Source of the DNA: a virus
Virus record (IMG/VR): IMGVR_UViG_3300024273_001179
Location: 1 to 35,510 of that record
Strand: one strand, 5' to 3'
DNA: 35,510 nucleotides
Part shown: positions 23,146 through 30,348 of the stretch, piece by piece
Position numbering within the stretch: the stretch's first letter is position 1
Layout of the letters: every line of letters begins with the position of its first letter
The notes under the pieces: model-generated
What the model saw: the letters and a program-made list of their open reading frames with translations, nothing else
What the model was told of the DNA's origin: nothing
Databases searched by the model: none
Program-made: the position numbers and the translations under genes

Positions 23146-23982
23146 ATGAGAAAAAAACCAATGCTAGCGTATCCCGTTAGTGCAAAACCAATAGATTACA
23201 GCAGTAAAATATCTATGCAACCAAAACTTGACGGTGTTCGTTGTACAATACAGTATGATGCTGGTGTTGTAACCGCGTATTCACGCACGGGTAAAGAGTG
23301 GAAAAACATAGAACACATCTTGTTTAATCTTAAACCGTGGTTTATACTTAACCCTCACATTATACTCGACGGTGAGTTATATAATCATGATCTAAGAGAC
23401 GATTTTGGCAAAATCATATCATTGGTCAGAAAACAAAAACCAACTGATCAGGACCGTCTAGATGCTGCTGAGTTAACACAATTTCATTGTTATGACATCA
23501 TAGATGAGACTATGACATTTGAAGAGCGTAATAAATTCATTGTACAAACTGTACCGCGTAACCACTGTGTACATCACGTGCCAACAAGAGCTGTTGCTAC
23601 TGAGTCTTTAGCTAAAATGATTCATAATCAAAACCTAGCTGTTGGCTACGAAGGCTCTATATTACGTACTAATGATAAGTACGCATGCAAACGTTCTCAT
23701 AACCTTAGAAAGTTTAAAGACTTTCACGATGCTGAAGCTGAAATAACCGGTTGGGTTGAAGGCAAAGGTAAACGTATCGGTACTATCGGCAAGTTTACAG
23801 CTGTCGACAGTGAAGGTAATGCGTTCGGCATGCCTGTTATGGATAAATTTGCGATCCTTAAAGCTAATTTCGAGACTATGAAAGACTGGGTTGGTGAAAC
23901 GGCTACATTTACATACTTCGAACGTACTAAAGCAAACAGCTATAGACACCCATTATTTAAAGCATTAAGAAATTATGAGTAA
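23146..23982 (+). CDS. ATP-dependent DNA ligase
   Basis: The 278-residue protein shows the nucleotidyltransferase motifs in order: motif I KLDGVR at residues 27-32, with Lys27 the AMP acceptor; RTGKEW near 47-52 (motif Ia); motif III LDGELYNHD at 74-82; motif IV GYEGSILR at 167-174; and motif V LRKFKDF at 187-193. A small OB-type domain follows. The size is like that of minimal phage ligases. It would seal nicks during replication and recombination. The stop overlaps the next micro-gene. Confidence 0.9.
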   Translation: MRKKPMLAYPVSAKPIDYSSKISMQPKLDGVRCTIQYDAGVVTAYSRTGKEWKNIEHILFNLKPWFILNPHIILDGELYNHDLRDDFGKIISLVRKQKPTDQDRLDAAELTQFHCYDIIDETMTFEERNKFIVQTVPRNHCVHHVPTRAVATESLAKMIHNQNLAVGYEGSILRTNDKYACKRSHNLRKFKDFHDAEAEITGWVEGKGKRIGTIGKFTAVDSEGNAFGMPVMDKFAILKANFETMKDWVGETATFTYFERTKANSYRHPLFKALRNYE

Positions 23983-24109
23983 TATAAGAACACAGTGTGA
24001 TATGGAAACGATTCCATACGTATGCGGGATATGTGACAAGCCTATGTCAGAAGAAGATCATGATTTTAGTGATATGTGTAGTGCTTGTTTAGAGAAATTA
24101 AAATTATGA
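23975..24109 (+). CDS. 44-residue zinc-ribbon-like micro-protein
   Basis: The frame starts within the ligase's last codons. Its product has two CxxC pairs, C17-x2-C20 (VCGICDKPM) and C35-x2-C38 (MCSACLEKL), spaced like a small treble-clef or zinc ribbon, with an acidic linker (SEEDHDFSD). Four well-placed cysteines argue for a real metal-binding protein. The stop overlaps the next ATG. Confidence 0.55.
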   Translation: MSNIRTQCDMETIPYVCGICDKPMSEEDHDFSDMCSACLEKLKL

Positions 24110-24210
24110 ATAGATATGAACAGGAAAAAGCTAACGATTTAAAACGTATAGCTGTAGCCTTGGAAAAATTAACAAAGTTATTAATGAAATTAATAAAAGA
24201 CAACGCATGA
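24106..24210 (+). CDS. 34-residue helical micro-protein
   Basis: MNRYEQEKANDLKRIAVALE continues as a single amphipathic helix (KLTKLLMKLIKDNA). It overlaps its neighbours on both sides by ATGA junctions, which suggests coupled translation. Confidence 0.4.
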   Translation: MNRYEQEKANDLKRIAVALEKLTKLLMKLIKDNA

Positions 24211-24284
24211 CAGTAGATCAATATGATAAAATAATAGAGTTATTAACAGTAATAGCTATACAATTAAAAAAAGTAAGAAAATGA
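24207..24284 (+). CDS. 25-residue helical micro-protein
   Basis: MTVDQYDKIIELLTVIAIQL followed by KKVRK. It is a short amphipathic helix similar in style to the previous micro-gene. ATGA overlaps at both ends are its main support. Confidence 0.35.
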   Translation: MTVDQYDKIIELLTVIAIQLKKVRK

Positions 24285-24415
24285 CAGAAGAATTAAGAGA
24301 TAGAATAAACCAATTTAATGAAATTAAATATGGTGCCGAAGATAACGAAACAAGAATTGTAATCGCGACACTGAAACCCGTGGAAACTGTGACAAAAGCC
24401 TACAAGGTATTATAG
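24281..24415 (+). CDS. 44-residue micro-protein
   Basis: MTEELRDRINQFNEIKYGAE continues with a strand-like part (TRIVIATLKPVETVT). It overlaps the preceding stop and ends ten bases before the HTH gene. The function is unknown. Confidence 0.4.
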   Translation: MTEELRDRINQFNEIKYGAEDNETRIVIATLKPVETVTKAYKVL

Positions 24416-24425
24416 TAATAGGCTA

Positions 24426-25046
24426 ATGTCACACGAAAGAAACCTAAATATACTTAATCGCAGACGAATAGTCTACAGAAGAGGTCCTATTGACGATGTA
24501 CCTACAGCTGAAACAAAGCATTATATGTTTTTCGAAGAAGGTACTTATCAGTGTTATACACTGTTCGCAAGTAAGGGCAAGATCACTACATACAAGAGTC
24601 TTAAATGGCATCTATTAGTATTGTGGTATCTTAATCCTGAAATGGACCCTGAAGAATTCATGGAAGTCGCTGAGATTATATCTATTAAAGAATATGGTTT
24701 CACTTCGTTCACAATACACATCGATCTACTAAGGAAGATGGTATACGAGGTTAACATGCTTGATCTTGATGAACCACCAAAAAACAAATTACGTAAAGTA
24801 ATATTCAAACAGTCATCCGGTCTAACCAAGGAAGAGAAGCTCAGCATCGTAGGAGAACTAATAGGTAGATCTAAGAAGTTTAGTAAGGTTGATATCTACG
24901 ATATCATGTTAGCATTACACCACGGAGGTTGGAAGATCACGATGCAAAGACTAGCTAATGGGTTAGATTGTACAGTGAGAACGGTACATAGAAATATGTG
25001 CGATGAGCTAAAGAAAGAAAAAGAATTATTAAATAGAGAATTGTAA
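24426..25046 (+). CDS. HTH DNA-binding protein, likely regulator
   Basis: A 206-residue protein. The C-terminal part has a helix-turn-helix: DIYDIMLALHHGGWKITMQR then LANGLDCTVRTVHRNM, with the recognition helix near TVRTVHRNM and a charged tail (KKEKELLNREL). The N-terminal ~130 residues hold aromatic helical segments (SLKWHLLVLWYLNP, HIDLLRKMVYEVNM) of unknown role. It is directly followed by element copy 7 and the sigma-like gene, so it may control early or middle transcription or replication initiation. The family is not named with certainty. Confidence 0.6.
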   Translation: MSHERNLNILNRRRIVYRRGPIDDVPTAETKHYMFFEEGTYQCYTLFASKGKITTYKSLKWHLLVLWYLNPEMDPEEFMEVAEIISIKEYGFTSFTIHIDLLRKMVYEVNMLDLDEPPKNKLRKVIFKQSSGLTKEEKLSIVGELIGRSKKFSKVDIYDIMLALHHGGWKITMQRLANGLDCTVRTVHRNMCDELKKEKELLNREL

Positions 25047-25049
25047 ATC

Positions 25050-25079
25050 ACAAACTAAATACGAATAAAGAAAGATAAT
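25050..25079 (+). promoter_or_regulatory. 30-nt early element, copy 7
   Basis: ACAAAC and AATACGA are intact; the last part is AGATAAT instead of GGATAAT (N8 = ATAAAGAA). It lies just downstream of the HTH gene and ends six bases before the sigma-like start codon at 25086. Confidence 0.55.
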
Positions 25080-25085
25080 ATACAT

Positions 25086-25844
25086 ATGAAACATTATAAT
25101 ATACAAAACTATATAAGGTATAAAGAAGATCTTAAATCAACTTTAAATAAATTACCAGATAAATTATGGGGTGAATACACAAGAGACGAATTAGTTATTA
25201 AGTTTATGCCTCTTGTAGAGAACCTAGCTAGAAAGTTTGCTACATCCCAACAAGCATCAGGTGTTATGGCAATAACAGATATGATTCAAGAAGGTCATAT
25301 CAATTTAATCAAAGCAGTTGATCGCATTGATTGGGTTAGAGTAAATGAATCTGAAGACCAAGAGAAGACTTTAAAAAGTTTCTTGGCTAAACGGATCAAA
25401 GGAGGAATACGAAGAGAGATAGACAAGAATAGAGGGCAAATGAGATTACCAGAACATGTAACGAATGATATTCGTAAGAACTTTGGTAAAGATAAAAAAG
25501 CAGTTGCATTATTCTTTAACTCTATATTCCTAAGTATAGATGCTGGTAGTAGAGACGATGATGATATGTTCTTACAAATAGAAGACACATCAGAACCTTA
25601 TAACCAAGTATTCTTAAACATGTACTTAACGAGTTTGTTAAAACAACATTTGACAGACAAAGAGTATCATGTACTAAGACTGAGCTATGGTCTTGATTGT
25701 GATAAGCAATCTGCAAAAGAGATAGCAAAGTTTTTAGAAATCGAGGGAACCGGCGCTTATGTTAGGGTATCACAGCTAAAAAAACAAGCTGTTGATAAGT
25801 TAATAGAAAATGTAGATCACTCACAAGTGTTTGACTATCTATAA
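25086..25844 (+). CDS. Sigma-70 family-like transcription factor
   Basis: A 252-residue protein with a region-2 pattern (LVENLARKFATSQQ, then DMIQEGHINLIKAVDRIDW, then FLAKRIKGGIRREIDKNRGQ) in which the acidic-aromatic core helix and the following -10 recognition helix are recognisable. A C-terminal region-4-like HTH follows (LTDKEYHVLRLSYGLDCDKQ, SAKEIAKFLEIEG, RVSQLKKQAVDKL). The phage probably encodes it to direct host RNA polymerase to middle or late promoters. Element copy 7 sits directly in front, raising the possibility of self-regulation. Confidence 0.75.
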   Translation: MKHYNIQNYIRYKEDLKSTLNKLPDKLWGEYTRDELVIKFMPLVENLARKFATSQQASGVMAITDMIQEGHINLIKAVDRIDWVRVNESEDQEKTLKSFLAKRIKGGIRREIDKNRGQMRLPEHVTNDIRKNFGKDKKAVALFFNSIFLSIDAGSRDDDDMFLQIEDTSEPYNQVFLNMYLTSLLKQHLTDKEYHVLRLSYGLDCDKQSAKEIAKFLEIEGTGAYVRVSQLKKQAVDKLIENVDHSQVFDYL

Positions 25845-25857
25845 GTTAAGCGAATAA

Positions 25858-25876
25858 AACAATTAAATTAAATTAA
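25858..25876 (+). promoter_or_regulatory. A/T-rich leader before ERF gene
   Basis: AACAATTAAATTAAATTAA is identical to the groEL leader on the other strand. It sits between the sigma-like gene and the ERF start at 25914 and is probably a translation-enhancing leader. Confidence 0.35.
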
Positions 25877-25913
25877 TAATGTGTGATTATAGATATACAC
25901 CAATATACCAATT

Positions 25914-26492
25914 ATGAAAGAACTAAACAAAAAATTAGCTATAGTTCAGACTAAGCTAAAAGCGAAAAAGTCCTCGTACAATTCGTTCGGTAAGTATTAC
26001 TTCCGTAAATCAGAGGACATCCTTGAGGCTATAAAGCCTTTCCTAATCGAACACGGCATTACAGTTACGATCAATGAAGAAATGATTGCTACTGATCCTG
26101 TTCCAACAATGCAAACAACAGCTACAATATCAGATGGAGTCGATGCTATACATGCCACGGCTCTAGTCGGTGTAGACCTTAATCAAAAAGGTATGCAGAC
26201 GGCTCAACAATTCGGCGCAGCCTCCACATACGGCAAGAAATATGCCTTGGGTAATCTTCTTTTAATCGATGACACGGAAGATGCTGACTCAGGCGCTAAA
26301 CCATCAGGTGCTATCAATAAGATTAAAGCAGCGGCTAAATCAGCAATATCAAAAGATCAGATGACTAAAGCATTAGCGTTTGTTGCATCAGGAGGATCTG
26401 TTGAAGCTATTAAGTCAAAGTATAAATTAACCGAAACACAAGAAAAACAACTACATGGAAATTTCAAAACAGGAGATACTACAAAGGCTTAA
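25914..26492 (+). CDS. ERF-family single-strand annealing protein
   Basis: The 192-residue product matches the ERF recombinase pattern: SYNSFGKYYFRKSEDILEAI near residues 20-40, then TATISDGVDAIHATALVGVD, QQFGAASTYGKKYALGNLLL and IDDTEDADS. ERF proteins anneal complementary single strands. The C-terminal ~60 residues form a separate helical domain. The next gene is an exonuclease overlapping by 38 bases, making the classic exonuclease-annealase pair. Confidence 0.85.
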   Translation: MKELNKKLAIVQTKLKAKKSSYNSFGKYYFRKSEDILEAIKPFLIEHGITVTINEEMIATDPVPTMQTTATISDGVDAIHATALVGVDLNQKGMQTAQQFGAASTYGKKYALGNLLLIDDTEDADSGAKPSGAINKIKAAAKSAISKDQMTKALAFVASGGSVEAIKSKYKLTETQEKQLHGNFKTGDTTKA

Positions 26493-27192
26493 GATAGATG
26501 AAGACTACTACGGGGATTTCGGTAACCAATTTTTATCCAACTCACACGTTGGCAAGTTACTGAATGACCCTTTAAACATCTTCCAACCAAGCAAGCCATC
26601 AGCCGCGTTTCTAATCGGTGGGTATTTTCATACCTGTATATTAGAACCAGATAAGCTAAAGAAATATAAGGTTGTTAAAGCAACATCTCGTAACTCTAAG
26701 GCTTATAAGGATGTAGCGGGTGGAGAATTATGTATGCTTGAAAAAGAAGTTGATATGGTCGAACTACTCAGAGAGAAGATGATGGATAATGATATATGCA
26801 GAGACCTTATACAAGAAGGTAATGTAGAATATGAAGTTCCAATGATCAAAGAGATGTTCGGTCAAACCTGGAAAGGTAAGGCTGATATAGTTAATCACGA
26901 TGAGAAACTAATTATCGATCTTAAAACCACCGCTGACATATCGAAGTTCCAATACTCAGCAAACAAATATAACTATGATTCACAAGCCTACATATACAGT
27001 AAGTTATTCGGATATGAATTCTTGTTCATAGTTATAGATAAAAACACACATCAAATAGGTATGTTTGATTGTTCATCGAAGTTCTACGAACGAGGTGAAG
27101 ATAAGGTACGTAAAGCAGCAGAAGCTTATGATCTGTTTTACAAGACCGAGGAATTTGATCCTAAACAATATTTCATAAGCAAAACCCTATAA
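26455..27192 (+). CDS. PD-(D/E)XK exonuclease (Cas4/RecB-like)
   Basis: A 245-residue nuclease. The core motif is GKADIVNHDEKLIIDLKTTA, with the metal-binding Asp in KADIV and the D-x-K of IDLKTT, preceded by a conserved-type helix near FLIGGYFHTCILEPDKL. YDSQAYIYSKLFGYEFLFIV follows, as in the QxxxY-containing RecB/Cas4 group. It would resect DNA ends to single strands for the adjacent ERF annealase. It overlaps the ERF gene by 38 bases, indicating translational coupling. Confidence 0.85.
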   Translation: MEISKQEILQRLKIDEDYYGDFGNQFLSNSHVGKLLNDPLNIFQPSKPSAAFLIGGYFHTCILEPDKLKKYKVVKATSRNSKAYKDVAGGELCMLEKEVDMVELLREKMMDNDICRDLIQEGNVEYEVPMIKEMFGQTWKGKADIVNHDEKLIIDLKTTADISKFQYSANKYNYDSQAYIYSKLFGYEFLFIVIDKNTHQIGMFDCSSKFYERGEDKVRKAAEAYDLFYKTEEFDPKQYFISKTL

Positions 27193-27202
27193 AAATAAAA
27201 TC

Positions 27203-27394
27203 ATGGGAAGAACTAAAATGAAGACCTGTACAATCTCAGGCAACAAGTATCCAGCAAATGCTGGCAATTTCTACAGTAATAAAAACAGTGAGGATGGTTT
27301 ACATCCATATCACAAGGACTTTGATAATTTCAGAAGAGTTACAAATGCAAGTGTAGAACAAATCAGAAATCTAGTTAATTTAATAAATTCATAA
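27203..27394 (+). CDS. Cys-depleted relative of an endonuclease VII-type N-domain
   Basis: The 63-residue protein reads KTCTISGNKYPANAGNFYSN then KNSEDGLHPYHKDF. This parallels the zinc-binding start of endonuclease VII-like proteins (see the gene at 32044: KKCGMCNTQK, then KTKDGLQHYCRRC). Here only the first Cys remains; the others are Ser, His and Phe or Asp. The metal site is therefore probably lost and the fold reused. It lies between the exonuclease and SSB-like genes. Confidence 0.45.
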   Translation: MGRTKMKTCTISGNKYPANAGNFYSNKNSEDGLHPYHKDFDNFRRVTNASVEQIRNLVNLINS

Positions 27395-27395
27395 T

Positions 27396-27701
27396 ATGGC
27401 AAGTATAATTAAAGCAAGCATTAATCTAAATGCAGTTCCAAAGGAAAAAATATTCGTAGGTAAGAAAGGTAAATACCTTCCGATCACGATAACTATCAAT
27501 GACGAAGTCGATCAATTCGGTAATCAAGGTCCAATGGTTGTAGAGCAATCAAAGGAAGAGAGAGACGCTAAAGACCCGAAGACTTACTTAGGTAATGTCA
27601 AAGTGGTATGGACAAACGGTACAAACGTTGCTCCAGCTCCAAGAGACGGTGAACCAGCTCAAGCTAACACAGCTCCACAAGCGGACGACTTACCATTCTA
27701 A
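27396..27701 (+). CDS. Putative single-stranded DNA-binding protein
   Basis: A 101-residue protein starting MASIIKASINLNAVPKEKIF, with a beta-rich body (KGKYLPITITINDEVDQFGN, YLGNVKVVWTNG) followed by a Pro/Ala-rich linker and the acidic tip ADDLPF. The acidic linker ending in D-D-x-P-F is the hallmark of bacterial-type SSB C-termini, which recruit partner proteins. It sits directly before the primase-helicase gene, which fits. It lacks a full canonical OB-fold sequence, so it may be a minimal phage SSB. Confidence 0.7.
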   Translation: MASIIKASINLNAVPKEKIFVGKKGKYLPITITINDEVDQFGNQGPMVVEQSKEERDAKDPKTYLGNVKVVWTNGTNVAPAPRDGEPAQANTAPQADDLPF

Positions 27702-27702
27702 T

Positions 27703-29415
27703 ATGAGTAAAGAAGAGATCAATGGATTTTTGGTTGACAAGTTCAATCAACATGGCCTAAAAGACGGTGCTACTCAGGGGATTTGTCCCCTGTGTTCGCC
27801 TGATAGGAAACCTAAAAATACTAAAGCACAATGTGCTTCGTATGATTGGGAACGTGGTCTCGGTACCTGTCACAATTGCGATACAACATTTCAACTACAT
27901 ACTTATCAGCGTAAGGGCGCAAGTGAGAAAGTCTATACAAGACCAATTACTCCTGAGCAGTTCAACGATGTAAGTACCAATGTAGAGACGTGGTTCGGTA
28001 CAAGAGCAATTTCAAAGCAAACACTTCAGGATCTTCAAGTAACCGAAGGTCCTGAATTTATGCCTCAGACAGGGAAGACTGAGAATGCTATTAAGTTTAA
28101 TTATTTCATGGGTGATCAGTTGATCAACATTAAATATAGAGACGGTAGAAAGAATTTCAAACTATTCAAGGGTGCTGAAAAAGTATTCTACAATATTAAC
28201 AGTGTTGTAGGTTATGATTGGTGTGTCATTGTTGAGGGTGAAATGGACGTACTAGCTTTACACGAAGCTGGTATTAAGAATGCAATATCAGTACCTAACG
28301 GTGCTACTTTAAATTCAAACAACTTAGACTACCTAGATAATTGTATTGATTATTTAGATGATAAGACTAAGATAATATTAGCGGTTGATGCTGACGAAGC
28401 TGGTCAAGCCTTGAGACAAGAGTTTATACGTAGACTCGGTGCTGAGGTTTGTTATCTAGTAGATTTTAACGGACAGAAAGATGCTAATGATTATTTAATA
28501 GAGAATGGTGCTGCTGAGCTGAGAAATGCTATACACACCTCGTCTCAAGTGCCTTTAGAAGGCGTAACCACATTATACGATATACATGATGAAGTCAAAG
28601 AATTTGTTACAAATGGTTTCAAGCCTGGATTCCAAATTGGGCTTAAGAACTTCGATAATATTTTTTCTACTTATACTGGGCAATTTATTACTGTTACTGG
28701 GATCCCTAGTTCTGGTAAGTCTGATTTTGTTGATCAAATGGTTGTTGGTTACAATAATCAGTATGGTTGGAAAACTGCGTTTGCTAGTCCAGAGAATCAA
28801 CCAACGTATCTCCACGCTCATAAGTTAATGCGTAAGACTTGGCAAGATATGCCAACTCAAGCAGATATTGGTAGTGATAAGTGGTTAGAAGTTACGCAGA
28901 CGGTTAATGACAATTACTTCTTCATAGATATGGAGAGATATACATTAGAGTCTGTGTTGAAGAAAGGTGCTGAGCTTGTAAAGCGAAAAGGTATCAAATG
29001 CTTAGTGATTGACCCTTACAACAAGGTTAGAGACACTAACGCAAAATCAGATGATGTAAATCGTTACACGATGGATTACTTAGCTAAGATTGAAACCTTT
29101 GCTAAGAAATATGATGTGTTAGTGTTTATAGTAGCTCATCCAACTAAAATGTATAAAGGACAAGATGGTAAGATTGAAGAACCTACTATGTATAACATCA
29201 AAGGTGGTGGAGAATGGTACGATGCAAGTTATCATGGTTTACTGGTACACAGAGATTACGAAGCTAAGACCACTAAGGTTAAGGTACTCAAGGTTAAGTT
29301 CCAAAACCTCGGTGAAAACGGTGCTGAGGCTCACTTTACTTGGGAACCTAGATCTGGTAGTTTCATACCAAACGAGCCCGCGTCTGTAGAGGTTGACGGC
29401 TTGCCTTGGGAGTAA
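27703..29415 (+). CDS. Primase-helicase (T7 gp4/Twinkle type)
   Basis: I take the ATG at 27703, directly after the SSB gene, giving 570 residues; a longer frame from 27595 would overlap that gene. Zinc-binding cysteines lie at 28/31 and 56/59. A TOPRIM primase fold follows, with VEGEMD at 177-182 and DADEAG at 229-234. The RecA-fold DnaB-type helicase has Walker A GIPSSGKS at 333-340 and Walker B VIDPY at 435-439, then FIVAHPTKM. It unwinds the fork and makes RNA primers. The stop overlaps the next ATG (TAATG). Confidence 0.92.
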   Translation: MSKEEINGFLVDKFNQHGLKDGATQGICPLCSPDRKPKNTKAQCASYDWERGLGTCHNCDTTFQLHTYQRKGASEKVYTRPITPEQFNDVSTNVETWFGTRAISKQTLQDLQVTEGPEFMPQTGKTENAIKFNYFMGDQLINIKYRDGRKNFKLFKGAEKVFYNINSVVGYDWCVIVEGEMDVLALHEAGIKNAISVPNGATLNSNNLDYLDNCIDYLDDKTKIILAVDADEAGQALRQEFIRRLGAEVCYLVDFNGQKDANDYLIENGAAELRNAIHTSSQVPLEGVTTLYDIHDEVKEFVTNGFKPGFQIGLKNFDNIFSTYTGQFITVTGIPSSGKSDFVDQMVVGYNNQYGWKTAFASPENQPTYLHAHKLMRKTWQDMPTQADIGSDKWLEVTQTVNDNYFFIDMERYTLESVLKKGAELVKRKGIKCLVIDPYNKVRDTNAKSDDVNRYTMDYLAKIETFAKKYDVLVFIVAHPTKMYKGQDGKIEEPTMYNIKGGGEWYDASYHGLLVHRDYEAKTTKVKVLKVKFQNLGENGAEAHFTWEPRSGSFIPNEPASVEVDGLPWE

Positions 29416-29684
29416 TGGCATTCTTTAAAAAGTTTTCAGGTAAATCACCTGGGTTTCACGTCTACACTAATGCCGATATGAAAAGAGTTCAGTGGTGTTT
29501 AGATCGCAAGATTAAAATTGCGGTTATACCCAACGGAGTAAATTGGCAAGTTGAGATAACTATAGGCAAGTCTGTTAACCTAGATTCTACTATATACAGA
29601 GCGAAAGAAGCTTATGTAAAAATGTACGAATACTACAAATACTATTATGACAAACACAATCTAAATACGAACGCTAAAGGATAA
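29415..29684 (+). CDS. Small protein downstream of primase-helicase
   Basis: An 89-residue protein starting MAFFKKFSGKSPGFHVYTNA at the TAATG junction with the helicase; a TTG three codons upstream is less likely. It has strand pairs (IKIAVIPNGVNWQVEITIG) and a Tyr-rich helix (YVKMYEYYKYYYDK). The last codons, HNLNTNAKG and stop, lie in early element copy 8. The function is unknown; a replication accessory role is possible from context. Confidence 0.55.
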   Translation: MAFFKKFSGKSPGFHVYTNADMKRVQWCLDRKIKIAVIPNGVNWQVEITIGKSVNLDSTIYRAKEAYVKMYEYYKYYYDKHNLNTNAKG

Positions 29685-29685
29685 T
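29656..29685 (+). promoter_or_regulatory. 30-nt early element, copy 8
   Basis: AATACGA-N8-GGATAAT is intact (N8 = ACGCTAAA), with ACAATC in place of ACAAAC. It overlaps the upstream gene's last codons and ends six bases before the start of the TS-like gene at 29692. Confidence 0.55.
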
Positions 29686-29691
29686 AATAAC

Positions 29692-30348
29692 ATGATAAAA
29701 ACAATAAACAATAAAGTCTTTAGGAATGCTAATGAAGCCTACGAATATCTACACGATCAGATTATTCAAAACGGTAGATCATTCGGAGATACTAAAGCTC
29801 TATTCAACGTAGGATTCTATATGACAGATCCTAAGGATAGGAAAATAATAAACAAAGAACGAAAGTGGAGTGAGGAGTATGCTCTAGCTGAATGGGAATG
29901 GTATTTAACTGGTGATCCAAGCACTAGGGCTCTAGGTGATATATATGGCAAGGTGCCCGAGATATGGAAGCGCATGGAAGATCCTAGTGGTAAAGTTAAT
30001 TCAAATTATGGTTATCAATGGGAGCGCAATGCTCAGTTAGATATGGTTGTTGAAATGCTAAGGCATAACAAAGATACTAGACAAGCTTGTATATCTATAT
30101 ATGACGGTAAGGAGATTAGCGACTATGCATTTGACACACCATGTACTTATGCCGTACAATTTACAATCGTAGATAACAGGCTTGATATGTGCGTTACGAT
30201 GCGATCTAACGATCTCTGGTACGGTTTTTGTAATGATCAATATCAATTCTCTAGACTGCAAGAGATGGTCTCTAAACGGCTCGAGATTGAGACTGGCGTG
30301 TACTACCATTTTGCGCACAATATGCACTTATACAATAATAAAATATGA
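29692..30348 (+). CDS. Thymidylate synthase-like enzyme, possibly dCMP hydroxymethylase
   Basis: The 218-residue protein belongs to the ThyA superfamily. The catalytic Cys is at 151 in DTPCTYAVQF. The phosphate/substrate region is MRSNDLWYGFCNDQYQF (170-186), and the C-terminal HFAHNMHLY (206-214) matches the conserved H-xx-Y. It lacks the usual N-terminal length of bacterial ThyA (about 264 residues). At the position that is Asn177 in E. coli ThyA, my alignment places Asp182; Asp there is typical of dCMP hydroxymethylases such as that of T4. It would make dTMP or hydroxymethyl-dCMP. The ATG of the next gene overlaps its stop. Confidence 0.75.
   Translation: MIKTINNKVFRNANEAYEYLHDQIIQNGRSFGDTKALFNVGFYMTDPKDRKIINKERKWSEEYALAEWEWYLTGDPSTRALGDIYGKVPEIWKRMEDPSGKVNSNYGYQWERNAQLDMVVEMLRHNKDTRQACISIYDGKEISDYAFDTPCTYAVQFTIVDNRLDMCVTMRSNDLWYGFCNDQYQFSRLQEMVSKRLEIETGVYYHFAHNMHLYNNKI

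Noticed and set aside
27595-27702. A 36-residue N-terminal extension of the primase-helicase.
   Set aside because: It overlaps the SSB-like gene in another frame, shows no domain pattern, and the ATG at 27703 sits directly after the SSB stop with the zinc domain following.
28586-28828. Open frames inside the primase-helicase, RNR, adhesin and fibre genes on either strand.
   Set aside because: They are shadows of long genes with clear motifs, with no separate leader, and their products have no recognisable features.
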